DNA from: Rhodanobacter lindaniclasticus
GTDB lineage: Bacteria; Pseudomonadota; Gammaproteobacteria; Xanthomonadales; Rhodanobacteraceae
Reading direction: 5' to 3'
Assembly: GCF_004799035.1 (NCBI RefSeq)
Contig: NZ_MWIO01000027.1
Span: forward strand, 89,192 to 153,191
DNA: 64,000 nt
Shown here: piece by piece, positions 1 to 11,308 of the stretch
How the letters are laid out: every line of letters begins with the position of its first letter
Position numbering within the stretch: position 1 is the first letter of the stretch
Made by a program: the position numbers and the translations under genes
Notes under the pieces: generated by a model
Databases searched by the model: none
Told to the model about the DNA's origin: nothing
What the model saw: the letters and a program-made list of their open reading frames with translations, nothing else

Positions 1-71
1 GCCAGTCCTTCCGCGATGGTGCCGCGCAGGAAGCGGCTTTCGGTCTTGATGTGCTCGAGATGGGAAGGCAT
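1..71 (-). CDS. cysI: Sulfite reductase hemoprotein beta subunit CysI, N-terminal fragment
   Basis: Only the first 23 codons lie in the window; the gene runs off the left edge. The start reads MPSHLEHIKTESRFLRGTIA. The ESxFLRGTIAE pattern is the conserved N-terminus of the sirohaem/[4Fe-4S] subunit that reduces sulfite to sulfide. It lies 83 bases downstream of cysJ on the same strand, the usual cysJ-cysI operon order. No strong ribosome binding site is visible before the ATG at 71. The identification rests on a short stretch plus its neighbour. Confidence 0.85.
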   Translation of the reverse strand, partial: MPSHLEHIKTESRFLRGTIAEGL

Positions 72-92
72 GGGAATGTTGTTCTGAAGAGT

Positions 93-115
93 GCGGCCAT
101 GGATGGCCGCTTTTT
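93..115 (+). terminator. Hairpin with T-tract in the cysJ-cysI gap
   Basis: A GC-rich stem (93-98 with 105-110, six-base loop) is followed by five T on the plus strand. It therefore looks like a rho-independent terminator for rightward transcription, antisense to the cys operon. On the minus (cysJ to cysI) strand the same hairpin has no U-tract, so it should not stop the operon but could fold in the mRNA between the two genes. Confidence 0.45.
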
Positions 116-154
116 GATCCTGGCGTTCATGGATGAACGCAGAAATAAAGGCAG

Positions 155-2029
155 TCAATACACATCGCGTGCATAACGGCCCTGTTGCAGCAGGTCGGCC
201 AGCCAGGCGCGGGCATCGTCGGCAGACAGATCGCCGTGAGTGGCGACGATCTCCAGCAAGGCCTCGTGCACGTCCCTGGCCATGTGCGCGGAATCGCCGC
301 AGACATACAGGTGTGCGCCCTCGCGCAGCCACGCATACAGTTCGCGACCGTTCTCGCGCAGGCGCTGCTGCACGTAGACTTTGTGCGAGTCCCTCGCAAC
401 ACCCCGCGCGTCCTTGTGCGGACTCTCGGAACGAGCCACACCGTCACGGGAAAAGGCCAGGTCGAGGCGGCTCAGGTTGCCGCGGCGCAAGGCGTCCTGC
501 CACTCGACCTGATAGAGGAAATCGCGCGCGAAGTACCGGTTGCCGAAGAACAGCCAGTTGCGGCCGCTGGCGGCCATCGCCTCGCGTTCCTGCACGAAGG
601 CACGAAACGGGGCGATGCCGGTACCGGGGCCGATCATGATCACGTCGCGGCTGCCGTCGGCCGGCAGACGGAAGCGTTCGTTCGGCTCGATGAAGACCGG
701 CACCGTCGCCTCGTCGCCGGCGTTGGCGAGGAAGCTGGACGCCGCGCCGTAGTGGACGCTGCCATGCGCGGCGTACTCCACCACCGCCACCGTCAGGTGC
801 ACCTCCTCCGGCCCCACCGCCTTCGGGCTGGAGGCGATCGAATACAACCGCGGTGTGAGCGGACGCAGCGTCGCCACCAGCTCGGTGGCGTCCCACGCTG
901 CCGGAAATTCGCGCAGCAGGTCGATCGGCTGGTGGCTTTCCAGCAAGGCAGCGAATTCGGCGCGTTGCTCCGGTTCCAGCAGGCGCTGCAGGCCGGCATG
1001 TCTCGTGGCCGCGGCCTGCGCCGCCACCAGCGGACGGGTCAACCGGGTGATCTCGCGCTGCTCGCCCAGCCAGCGCGCCAGCGGCAGGCGCTTGCCGCCG
1101 TGCTCCACCTCGGCGGCGCCATCCAGCCGCAAGGCCGCCAGCCACTGCTCGACCAGCACCGGCGGGTTGCGCGGCCACACACCGACCGCGTCACCGGCTT
1201 CGTAACGCAGGCCCGAACCTTCCAGCGACAGTTCGACATGCCGCACATCGCGCTCGCTGTCGCGCGACACTATGCGCTGGTTCTCCAGCACGGCGGCCGC
1301 GAACGGCTGCTCACGCGAGTGCGTCGCCACCGTGCGCACCGCGTGCAGTGCCGCGCCCTGACGCGGGGCCGTCGCGGGCACGGCCAGCGTCTCTCGGGCG
1401 GCGGCCACGGCGGCTGCGGACCAGCTCGCTGCCGCGGCCTCGAAATCCACGTCGGCCTCACCCAGCTCGGCAAGGCGCTGGCCGCCCAGCTCGGCCAGCC
1501 GCGCATCCAGCGCCTGGCTGACAGCGCAGTACTTCGGGTAACTCGAATCGCCCAGGCCGAGCACGGCGAACTTCAGCTGCGGCAGCTTCGGTGCGCGTTT
1601 GCCGGCGATGAACTCGACGAAGCCGATCGCATCGTCCGGCGGGTCGCCATCGCCCTGGCTGCTGATCACCACGCTCAGGAGGCGCTCCTGCGCCAGCTCG
1701 CGCAGCGGGTAGGCGCCGGCGCGCAGCAATCGCACCGGCAGGCCGGCGGCCTCGGCGCGGGCCTCCAGTTGCTCGGCGACGCGGCGCGAGTTGCCGGTCT
1801 GGCTGCCGTAGACGATGGTCAACCGCTCGGTGGCGTTCGCTGCCGGCTCGCCCATCGCCACCAGGCCGGCAGGTGCCGCGCCGCCGGCTGCGGCCGCGGC
1901 CGCAGCGCTGTACGCCGCGACCCAGTACAGGTCGGCCGGAGCCAGGCCATGGGTCAGGCGGACCAGCAGCGCAAGCTTGTCCGGGTCGAGCGTCGGTGCG
2001 GGTGACAGCGATTTCAGCGCAGCATTCAC
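155..2029 (-). CDS. cysJ: Sulfite reductase [NADPH] flavoprotein alpha subunit
   Basis: CysJ passes electrons from NADPH through FAD and FMN to the CysI hemoprotein in assimilatory sulfate reduction (cytoplasm). The N-terminal third holds a flavodoxin domain with the FMN loop YGSQTGNS. The middle and C-terminus hold the FAD/NADPH reductase with RLYSIASSP (FAD) and GPGTGIAPFRAF (NADPH), ending in DVY as the family does. About 624 residues, near the usual 600. An AAGGA at 2036-2040 abuts an ATG at 2035 with no spacing but sits six bases from a GTG at 2029, so GTG is the better start. The cysI start follows 83 bases downstream. Confidence 0.95.
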   Translation of the reverse strand: MNAALKSLSPAPTLDPDKLALLVRLTHGLAPADLYWVAAYSAAAAAAAGGAAPAGLVAMGEPAANATERLTIVYGSQTGNSRRVAEQLEARAEAAGLPVRLLRAGAYPLRELAQERLLSVVISSQGDGDPPDDAIGFVEFIAGKRAPKLPQLKFAVLGLGDSSYPKYCAVSQALDARLAELGGQRLAELGEADVDFEAAAASWSAAAVAAARETLAVPATAPRQGAALHAVRTVATHSREQPFAAAVLENQRIVSRDSERDVRHVELSLEGSGLRYEAGDAVGVWPRNPPVLVEQWLAALRLDGAAEVEHGGKRLPLARWLGEQREITRLTRPLVAAQAAATRHAGLQRLLEPEQRAEFAALLESHQPIDLLREFPAAWDATELVATLRPLTPRLYSIASSPKAVGPEEVHLTVAVVEYAAHGSVHYGAASSFLANAGDEATVPVFIEPNERFRLPADGSRDVIMIGPGTGIAPFRAFVQEREAMAASGRNWLFFGNRYFARDFLYQVEWQDALRRGNLSRLDLAFSRDGVARSESPHKDARGVARDSHKVYVQQRLRENGRELYAWLREGAHLYVCGDSAHMARDVHEALLEIVATHGDLSADDARAWLADLLQQGRYARDVY

Positions 2030-2041
2030 GACCATTCCTTT

Positions 2042-2059
2042 TGGACGTCTTTACGTCCA
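2042..2059. promoter_or_regulatory. Perfect inverted repeat upstream of cysJ
   Basis: TGGACGT (2042-2048) and ACGTCCA (2053-2059) form a 7-base inverted repeat with a four-base spacer. It lies directly upstream of the cysJ ribosome binding site and in the divergent cysJ/TSUP-exporter region. Its size and symmetry fit a dimeric repressor operator or a leader hairpin. The half-site contains ACGT, as MetJ-type boxes do, but I cannot assign a regulator. Confidence 0.45.
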
Positions 2060-2175
2060 CATGTGAATGTTAGGCGCCTGCGTCGGCTCGGGGAAAACAT
2101 CTGTCGGCATGTCGTTATGTCCGCTGCTCATTTCCTGCGCACGACCCGGCGCGCCGTATACTGCGCATCCACCCG

Positions 2176-2934
2176 ATGTGGTTGCCGACACGCTTGAGCG
2201 AACTGCTTGCATTCATGGTCGTGGGCGCCCTCGCCCAGCTGGTCGACGGCGCGCTGGGCATGGCTTTCGGGGTCACCTCGTCCGGCCTGCTGCTGGCCCT
2301 CGGCTTGCCGCCGGTGGCGGCCAGCGCCAGCGTGCACTATGCGGAGGCCTTCACCTGCGGTGCTTCCGGCCTCAGCCACCTGCTGGCCGGCAACGTGCGT
2401 CGCGCGCTGTTCCTGGCGCTGGTCATTCCCGGCGTGCTGGGCGCGCTGATCGGCGTGTGGATCGCGGTGCACGTGCCACCTTCCTGGCTGCGCGCCATGC
2501 TGGCGCCTTACCTGCTGGGCATGGGCGGCTTCCTGTTGCTGCGTTGCCGACGACCGGCCGGCACGCGCCTGGACGTACCGCGCGGCACCGGCGTCACCGG
2601 CGGCATCGCCGGGCTGGTCGACGCGATCGGCGGCGGCGGCTGGAGCGCGATCACGGTCACCACGCTGCTGGCGCGCGGCCTGCAGCCACGGGCGGTGATC
2701 GGCAGCGTGCACCTGGCCAAGTGCGTGGTCAGCGTGGCCGCCAGCTTCAGCTTCCTGTTCACCATCGGCGTCAGCCACGCCGCTGCCGTGGCCGGGTTGA
2801 TCATCGGCGGGGCCCTGGCCGCGCCGTTCGGCGCCGTGTTCGTGCGACGCGTGCCGGCGCGCGTCGCCACCGCGCTGGCCGGGCTGGCGGTGCTGGCACT
2901 GGGCCTCAACAACACGGTGCACCTGTTCACCTGA
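2176..2934 (+). CDS. TSUP (TauE/SafE) family membrane transporter, probable sulfite/sulfonate exporter
   Basis: A 252-residue integral membrane protein made mostly of hydrophobic helices, with the two-fold glycine-rich pattern of the TSUP family (for example DGALGMAFGV near residue 25 and VDAIGGGGWS near residue 150). Family members export sulfite, sulfoacetate or related anions, or import sulfate. Its divergent position next to sulfite reductase suggests it relieves sulfite build-up; this is inference from context. The start at 2176 has a weak ribosome binding site; an internal ATG at 2215 is the alternative. Confidence 0.8.
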   Translation: MWLPTRLSELLAFMVVGALAQLVDGALGMAFGVTSSGLLLALGLPPVAASASVHYAEAFTCGASGLSHLLAGNVRRALFLALVIPGVLGALIGVWIAVHVPPSWLRAMLAPYLLGMGGFLLLRCRRPAGTRLDVPRGTGVTGGIAGLVDAIGGGGWSAITVTTLLARGLQPRAVIGSVHLAKCVVSVAASFSFLFTIGVSHAAAVAGLIIGGALAAPFGAVFVRRVPARVATALAGLAVLALGLNNTVHLFT

Positions 2935-2955
2935 GCCGGCTACTACAATGGCCGG

Positions 2956-4152
2956 ATGAAACCCCTCCCGACTTTTCCGATCGAAGTGCGCGGCAGCGCC
3001 ACGCGCCCGCTGGGCATGAGCCCGGCGCGCTTCCTGCGCGACTACTGGCAGAAACGCCCGCTGCTGATCCGCAACGCGTTTCCCGGCTTCCGCCCGCCGC
3101 TGCAACCGGACGACCTCGCCGGTCTGGCCTGCGAACCCACCGCGCTGGCGCGGCTGATCGTGCACGACGAGGCGCGCGACCGCTGGCGGGTCAAGTCGAG
3201 TCCGCTGGAGGAGGCCGATTTCGCCGCCACGCCACCACGCGACTGGACCTTGCTGGTGCAGGACGTGGACAAGTGGGACGCCGACGTGGCCAGCCTGCTG
3301 CAGCACTTCCGGTTCCTGCCGAGCTGGCGCATGGACGACGTGATGGTGTCCTACGCCGAACCCGGCGGCGGAGTCGGCGCGCACATCGATCAGTACGACG
3401 TGTTCCTGCTGCAGGGCCTGGGCCAGCGCCATTGGGCGATCAGCGACGATCCGCTGGCGCCAAAGGCGTTCCGGCCCGACATCGAGCTGAAGCAACTGGT
3501 GCAGTTCGAGCCGACCCACGAATGGCTGCTCGACCCGGGCGACATGCTCTACCTGCCACCGGGCGTGCCGCACGACGGCGTGGCCTTCGGCGGTCCGTGC
3601 ATGACGTTCTCCGTCGGCATGCGCGCGCCCTCGCAGGCCGAACTGACCGGCGACCTGGCCGACTACATCGCCGAGCAGCTTCCCGACGAATTGCGTTACG
3701 CCGATCCCGACCTGGCCCCGGCCAGGCATGCCGGCGAAATCGACCGCGCCGTGCTGGAGCGGCTCAAGGCGGCCCTGCCGTTCGCCGCCGCGCTGCGCGA
3801 CGACCTGCTGCGCGACTGGTTCGGCCGCTTCATCACCCGCTACCGCAACGCGCAGGTGCCGGTGGCGCCGGAGCGTCCACTGAGCGAGGAGCGGTTCGCC
3901 GGGCGCCTCGCCGCCGGCGCCCGGCTGCTGCGCCACCCCTGGGCGCGCATGGCCTGGGCGGACGGCAAGAGCGGTTGCGTCCTTTACGTATGCGGCCAGG
4001 CCTATGGCGCATCGCCGGAACTGGCGCAGCGACTGTGCGCCGAGCGCGAACTGGCCTTCGATCGCACGCCTTCTGCCGCCGACCGCGAACTCCTGCTCGC
4101 CCTGGTCAACGACGGCCACCTGTTGCTGCGCCCCGCGCGCCGACGCCGATGA
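2956..4152 (+). CDS. roxA: Ribosomal protein uL16 3-hydroxylase RoxA/YcfD (JmjC cupin oxygenase)
   Basis: A 398-residue Fe(II)/2-oxoglutarate oxygenase of the YcfD family, which hydroxylates an arginine of ribosomal protein L16. The JmjC metal ligands are visible as H143-x-D145 (GAHIDQYDV) and H206 (PPGVPHDG), spaced as in the E. coli enzyme. The family's winged-helix C-terminal region follows. Length is close to the usual 373-400. The stop codon overlaps the start of the next gene (ATGA), indicating translational coupling with the acetyltransferase. Confidence 0.92.
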   Translation: MKPLPTFPIEVRGSATRPLGMSPARFLRDYWQKRPLLIRNAFPGFRPPLQPDDLAGLACEPTALARLIVHDEARDRWRVKSSPLEEADFAATPPRDWTLLVQDVDKWDADVASLLQHFRFLPSWRMDDVMVSYAEPGGGVGAHIDQYDVFLLQGLGQRHWAISDDPLAPKAFRPDIELKQLVQFEPTHEWLLDPGDMLYLPPGVPHDGVAFGGPCMTFSVGMRAPSQAELTGDLADYIAEQLPDELRYADPDLAPARHAGEIDRAVLERLKAALPFAAALRDDLLRDWFGRFITRYRNAQVPVAPERPLSEERFAGRLAAGARLLRHPWARMAWADGKSGCVLYVCGQAYGASPELAQRLCAERELAFDRTPSAADRELLLALVNDGHLLLRPARRRR

Positions 4153-5102
4153 AACTGCAGCACTTCCACGTCGAGATCGCCGACTGGTCGCGTGACGACC
4201 AGCGCGCCGCCCTGCTCGACCTGCGTGCCACGGTGTTCATCCAGGAACAGGGCGTGAGCGAGCAGCGCGAACGCGACGGGCTCGACGTCGACTGCTGGCA
4301 CGTGCTGGCACGCGACGACGCCGGCCATCCGATCGGCTGCGGCCGGCTCACGCCGCAGCACAAGATCGGCCGCATGGCGGTGCTGCCGGACTGGCGCGGC
4401 CAGGGCGTGGGTGCAGCCTTGCTGCGCGAGCTGCTGGGCCTGGCCCGCGCGCAGGGCTGGAGCGAGGTGGCACTGGACGCCCAGGTCAGCGCGATCGGCT
4501 TCTACACCCGCGCCGGCTTCGTCGCGTACGGCGAGGAGTTCGAGGACGCGGGCCTGGCACACCGCGCCATGCGGCTGGTGTTCGAGCGGGACGCGACGAT
4601 CGAGCATCCGCCCGGTCGCGACCCCGGCCGGCTGGCGACCGGCACGGCGGTCGAATGCGTGCAGGCGCGGCTGCAACTGCTGCGTGATGCGCGTCATCAG
4701 CTGGCCGTGCGCCTGCCCGCGCTCACTGCCGACACCTTCGCCGATGCGGAACAACTGGCCGAGTTGCGGCGCATCGCCACCTCCGGCCGCAGTGCGCTGA
4801 TCCGCGTGCTGCTGCACGAGCCGCAGGCCGCGCTGCAGGCCGACCATCCACTGATCGGCCTGGCCCAGCGCCTGTCCAGCGCGTTCCAGATCCGCGTGCC
4901 GGTCGACGACGTCGACCTGGCCTGGCCTTCGGCCTGCCTGCTCAACGACGTCGGCGGTTACCTGTTCCTGCCGGCGGCGGAGCGTCCGCCCGGACGCGCG
5001 GCGCGCGACGACCGCGCCGGCGCCGCGCCGCTGCAGCAGCAATTCGACGAGGTGTGGGAGCGCTCCGAGCGCGCCACGGCGCTGCAGCGGCTGGATATCT
5101 GA
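4149..5102 (+). CDS. GNAT N-acetyltransferase with an uncharacterised C-terminal domain
   Basis: Residues 1-150 are an ElaA/GNAT-like acetyltransferase with the acetyl-CoA loop RGQGVGAALL near residue 87 and a typical AIGFYTRAGF beta-bulge segment. Residues 160-317 form a second domain (about 155 residues) that I recognise only as a lineage-restricted extension, with no visible catalytic motif. The start ATG overlaps the roxA stop by four bases, so both are translated from one mRNA. The acyl acceptor is unknown; pairing with a ribosomal-protein hydroxylase hints at a protein or RNA substrate, but this is speculation. Confidence 0.85.
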   Translation: MKLQHFHVEIADWSRDDQRAALLDLRATVFIQEQGVSEQRERDGLDVDCWHVLARDDAGHPIGCGRLTPQHKIGRMAVLPDWRGQGVGAALLRELLGLARAQGWSEVALDAQVSAIGFYTRAGFVAYGEEFEDAGLAHRAMRLVFERDATIEHPPGRDPGRLATGTAVECVQARLQLLRDARHQLAVRLPALTADTFADAEQLAELRRIATSGRSALIRVLLHEPQAALQADHPLIGLAQRLSSAFQIRVPVDDVDLAWPSACLLNDVGGYLFLPAAERPPGRAARDDRAGAAPLQQQFDEVWERSERATALQRLDI

Positions 5103-5256
5103 GCGAGACGGCCGCGCGGACTGAACCGCAGCTGGCTCGTGGCCATCCGCGTCCGCGACGATGCACAACGCGACCGGGCCACACCCCTTGCGCGTTTGCG
5201 GCCGTGCATCATGGCCGCGGAGCCGCGCCGCAGGCCGTCTGCGACCATTTCACGGG

Positions 5257-5287
5257 TTGCCGTGCCGTGGCGGGCGAAGGGTATAAT
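5257..5287 (+). promoter_or_regulatory. Sigma-70 promoter for the sucA-sucB-lpd operon
   Basis: A perfect -10 TATAAT (5282-5287) is preceded by a -35-like TTGCCG (5257-5262) with a 19-base spacer. Transcription would start near 5294, giving a sucA leader of about 110 bases. The rest of the 303-base gap 5103-5405 shows no reading frame with coding character and no RNA gene that I recognise. Confidence 0.7.
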
Positions 5288-5405
5288 CACGCAGATTGAT
5301 ACCAGTCATCCGCACGAGCCACCGGTCGGACTTGAAAACCGGTCGCAAGCCGCGACGTTCAGCTCACATGGATGGCTGCAAGCCTCTTTTTCTGCCGGTG
5401 GTGAC

Positions 5406-8246
5406 GTGAGTACAAACCTGATCCGCGAGTTCTACGAATCCTCCCAACTCGCTGGCGGCAACGCCGATTACGTGGAATCGCTGTACGACGCATGGCTGGC
5501 CGACCCCACGGCCGTTCCCGCCGAATGGGCAGGTTATTTCGAGACGTTCAAGGGCCGCGAATCGGGCGACGTCCCGCACGGCGCCGCCATTGCGCGGATC
5601 GAGGCGGCGCAGAGGCAGGGCCGCAACGGCGCCGCCGCCGTACCGATGAGCGACGAGTACGCGCGCAAGCAGGCCGGCGTGCTGCGCCTGCTCACCGCCT
5701 ACCGCTCGCGCGGCCACCTCGCCGCCGACCTGGACCCGCTGGGCCTCGCCGACAAGATGCCGGCCCCCGACCTCGGCCTGGCCTTCCACGGCCTGTCCGA
5801 CGCCGACCTGGATACCGAATTCGACACCGGCAATTACGCCGGTGGTGGCCAGCGGCTGAAACTGCGCGACCTGCTCGACCGGCTGAAGAAGACCTACGCC
5901 AGCTCGATCGGCGCGGAATTCATGCACATCAGCAACCACGAGCAGCGCAACTGGATCTACAGCCGGCTCGAACAATCCGCCGGCCAGAGCGGCCTGGACA
6001 AGGCCGGCCAGCAGCGCGTGCTGGACGGTCTTACCGCGGCCGAAGGGCTGGAGCGCTACCTGCACACCAAGTACGTCGGCCAGAAGCGCTTCTCGCTGGA
6101 AGGCGGCGACAGCCTGATCCCGATGCTCGACGACGTGGTACGCGCGGCTGGCGACAACGGCGTCAAGGAGCTGGTGATCGGCATGGCCCACCGCGGCCGC
6201 CTCAACGTGCTGGTCAACATCCTGGGCAAGCCGCCGAAGACACTGTTCGACGAGTTCGAAGGCAAGTTCGAACACCCCGACGACCCGGCCCACTCCGGCG
6301 ACGTCAAGTACCACATGGGTTTCTCCGCCGACGTCAAGACGCCCAAGGGTGGCGTGCACGTGGCGCTGGCGTTCAACCCCTCGCACCTGGAAATCGTCAA
6401 CCCGGTGGTGACCGGCTCGGTGCATGCGCGCCAGACCCGTCGCCGCGACACGGCGCACACGCAGTCGATGGCGGTGCTGATCCACGGCGACGCCGCGTTC
6501 GCCGGCCAGGGCGTGAACATGGAACTGTTCAACATGTCGCAGGCGCGCGGCTTCAAGATCGGCGGCAGCCTGCACATCGTGGTCAACAACCAGGTCGGCT
6601 TCACCACCTCCAATCCGGAGGACGCGCGTTCCACCATGTACTGCACCGACCTGGCCAAGATGGTCAACGCGCCGGTGCTGCACGTGAACGGCGACGACCC
6701 GGAAGCGGTGATCCTGGTAACCCGGCTGGCCTACGACTTCCGCAAGCGGTTCCGCCGCGACGCGGTGATCGACCTGGTCTGCTACCGCCGCCACGGCCAC
6801 AACGAGGCCGACGAGCCGGCCGCGACCCAGCCGGTGATGTACCAGATCATCAAGAAGCGCCCGACCGCGCGCGACCTGTACCAGCAGCAGCTGGTGAAGG
6901 CCGGCGTGCTGGCCGAGGGCGAGGCAGCCAAGCAGTTCGACGCCTATCGCGCGCGCCTGGAAGCCGGTGCGCCGATGACCGACCTCGACCCGAGCCCCGT
7001 CCGCGACGGCCACGTCGACTGGGCGCGCTTCATCGGCGGCAAGCTGTCGCTGCCCACCGATACCACGGTGCCCAAGCAGAAGCTGCAGGAACTGGCCAGC
7101 AAGATCCTCACCCTGCCCGCCGACCTCACCCTGCAAGGCCGCGTGGCCAAGATCTACGACGACCGCCGCAAGATGGCCGCCGGCGAGCAGCCCGCCGACT
7201 GGGGCTTCGCCGAGAACCTCGCCTACGCCACCCTGGTCGACGGCGGTTTCGACATGCGCCTGGTCGGCCAGGATTCCGGCCGCGGCACGTTCTTCCACCG
7301 TCATGCGGTGCTGCATGACCAGAAGGACGGCCACACCTACATGCCGCTGGCCGAAGTGCGCGCCACCGCCGATGTCGAGGTGATCGACTCGCTGCTCAGC
7401 GAAGAAGCGGTGATGGCGTTCGAGTACGGCCACTCCACCACCGACCCGGACACGCTCAACATCTGGGAAGCGCAGTTCGGCGACTTCGCCAACGGTGCGC
7501 AGGTCGTGATCGACCAGTTCATCAGCTCCGGCGAATCGAAGTGGAACCGGCTGTGCGGCCTGGTGCTGCTGCTGCCCCACGGCTACGAGGGCCAGGGGCC
7601 GGAGCACTCCTCCGCCCGGCTGGAACGCTTCCTGCAACTGTGCGCGATGGACAACATGCAGGTCTGCGTGCCGACCACCCCGGCGCAGGATTTCCACATG
7701 ATCCGCCGACAGATGCTGCGCGCCGCGCGCAAGCCGCTGATCGTGATGACGCCGAAGTCGCTGCTGCGCCACAAGCTGGCGGTATCGAGCATGGACGAGC
7801 TGGCCAACGGCAGTTTCCAGCTGGTGATCGGCGAGCATCGCAAGCTGGCGGCGAAGAAGGTCAAGCGCGTGGTGCTGTGCTCGGGCAAGGTCTACTACGA
7901 CCTGCTGGAGGAAGCCGAGAAGCGCGAGCTGGCCGACGTGGCGATCGTGCGCGTCGAGCAGCTGTATCCGTTCCCCCGCGTGGAGGTCAGCGCCGAACTG
8001 GACAAGTATCCGTCGGCGAAGGAAGTGATCTGGTGCCAGGAGGAGCCGATGAACCAGGGTGCCTGGTTCCAGATCCGCCATCACCTGCAAGCCTGCACGG
8101 GCAGCAAGCACAGCCTGTCGTACGCCGGTCGCGCGCGCTCGCCGGCGCCGGCCGCCGGCCACCACAACACGCACGTCGCCGAACAGACCGCGCTGGTCGA
8201 ACAGGCGCTGGTCGCGCCGGTCGCCAGCGACCACGCCGCCGAGTAA
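5406..8246 (+). CDS. sucA: 2-oxoglutarate dehydrogenase E1 component
   Basis: The thiamine-diphosphate-dependent E1 decarboxylates 2-oxoglutarate and transfers the succinyl group to the lipoyl arm of E2 (TCA cycle). 946 residues, against 933 in E. coli. Signatures include FMHISNHEQRNWI, a KRFSLEGGDSLIPMLDD segment, MAHRGRLNVL, and a C-terminal transketolase-like domain with LLPHGYEGQGPEHSSAR. The GTG at 5406 is chosen because the following STNLIREFYESSQLAGGN aligns with the family N-terminus. Codons upstream of it are in frame but have no family resemblance. First gene of the suc operon. Confidence 0.96.
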   Translation: MSTNLIREFYESSQLAGGNADYVESLYDAWLADPTAVPAEWAGYFETFKGRESGDVPHGAAIARIEAAQRQGRNGAAAVPMSDEYARKQAGVLRLLTAYRSRGHLAADLDPLGLADKMPAPDLGLAFHGLSDADLDTEFDTGNYAGGGQRLKLRDLLDRLKKTYASSIGAEFMHISNHEQRNWIYSRLEQSAGQSGLDKAGQQRVLDGLTAAEGLERYLHTKYVGQKRFSLEGGDSLIPMLDDVVRAAGDNGVKELVIGMAHRGRLNVLVNILGKPPKTLFDEFEGKFEHPDDPAHSGDVKYHMGFSADVKTPKGGVHVALAFNPSHLEIVNPVVTGSVHARQTRRRDTAHTQSMAVLIHGDAAFAGQGVNMELFNMSQARGFKIGGSLHIVVNNQVGFTTSNPEDARSTMYCTDLAKMVNAPVLHVNGDDPEAVILVTRLAYDFRKRFRRDAVIDLVCYRRHGHNEADEPAATQPVMYQIIKKRPTARDLYQQQLVKAGVLAEGEAAKQFDAYRARLEAGAPMTDLDPSPVRDGHVDWARFIGGKLSLPTDTTVPKQKLQELASKILTLPADLTLQGRVAKIYDDRRKMAAGEQPADWGFAENLAYATLVDGGFDMRLVGQDSGRGTFFHRHAVLHDQKDGHTYMPLAEVRATADVEVIDSLLSEEAVMAFEYGHSTTDPDTLNIWEAQFGDFANGAQVVIDQFISSGESKWNRLCGLVLLLPHGYEGQGPEHSSARLERFLQLCAMDNMQVCVPTTPAQDFHMIRRQMLRAARKPLIVMTPKSLLRHKLAVSSMDELANGSFQLVIGEHRKLAAKKVKRVVLCSGKVYYDLLEEAEKRELADVAIVRVEQLYPFPRVEVSAELDKYPSAKEVIWCQEEPMNQGAWFQIRHHLQACTGSKHSLSYAGRARSPAPAAGHHNTHVAEQTALVEQALVAPVASDHAAE

Positions 8247-8327
8247 TCCATTTCGAACGGGATGGCCGCGATTGGCCGTCCCAGCTACTTGTGTCCATCG
8301 ACAGTCGCACAAACCCAAGAGCCTCTT

Positions 8328-9530
<1,203 letters not shown>

Positions 9531-9537
9531 CCGCCCG

Positions 9538-11097
<1,560 letters not shown>

Positions 11098-11202
11098 GCG
11101 CAGGATGGCTCATTCCGTGCAGGCCATGAATGGCCGACGGCACGGGATCCACGCGGCCCGCTCGTGGCGACATGGGTGGGCCGCTTCGTCTGCCATCTGC
11201 CC

Positions 11203-11294
11203 GTAGGAGCCCGCTTGCGGGCGATGCTTTTCTGTCGGGAATCGAGCAACGGGACTCACAAAAGCAACGGCATCGCCCGCAAGCGGGCTCCTAC
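11203..11294. repeat. GTAG-headed REP pair (inverted), type A
   Basis: Two 25-base units face each other: 11203-11227 beginning GTAGGAGC, and its exact reverse complement at 11270-11294, separated by 42 bases. Each unit is itself a stem (CCCGC TTG GCGGG). A GTAG head next to a palindrome is the hallmark of REP elements moved by RAYT (TnpA-REP) transposases. The right unit ends only 14 bases before the next start codon, so the ribosome binding site AAGGA sits immediately after it. Confidence 0.8.
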
Positions 11295-11308
11295 GAAAAG
11301 GAATACGC

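Noticed and set aside
2128..4119. A 663-codon minus-strand frame opposite the TSUP exporter and roxA
   Set aside because: Both genes on the plus strand have family signatures; the antisense product is Gln/Arg/His-rich without motifs.
5288..5405. A riboswitch in the sucA leader
   Set aside because: No known riboswitch consensus or conserved stem could be recognised by eye in the roughly 110-base leader.
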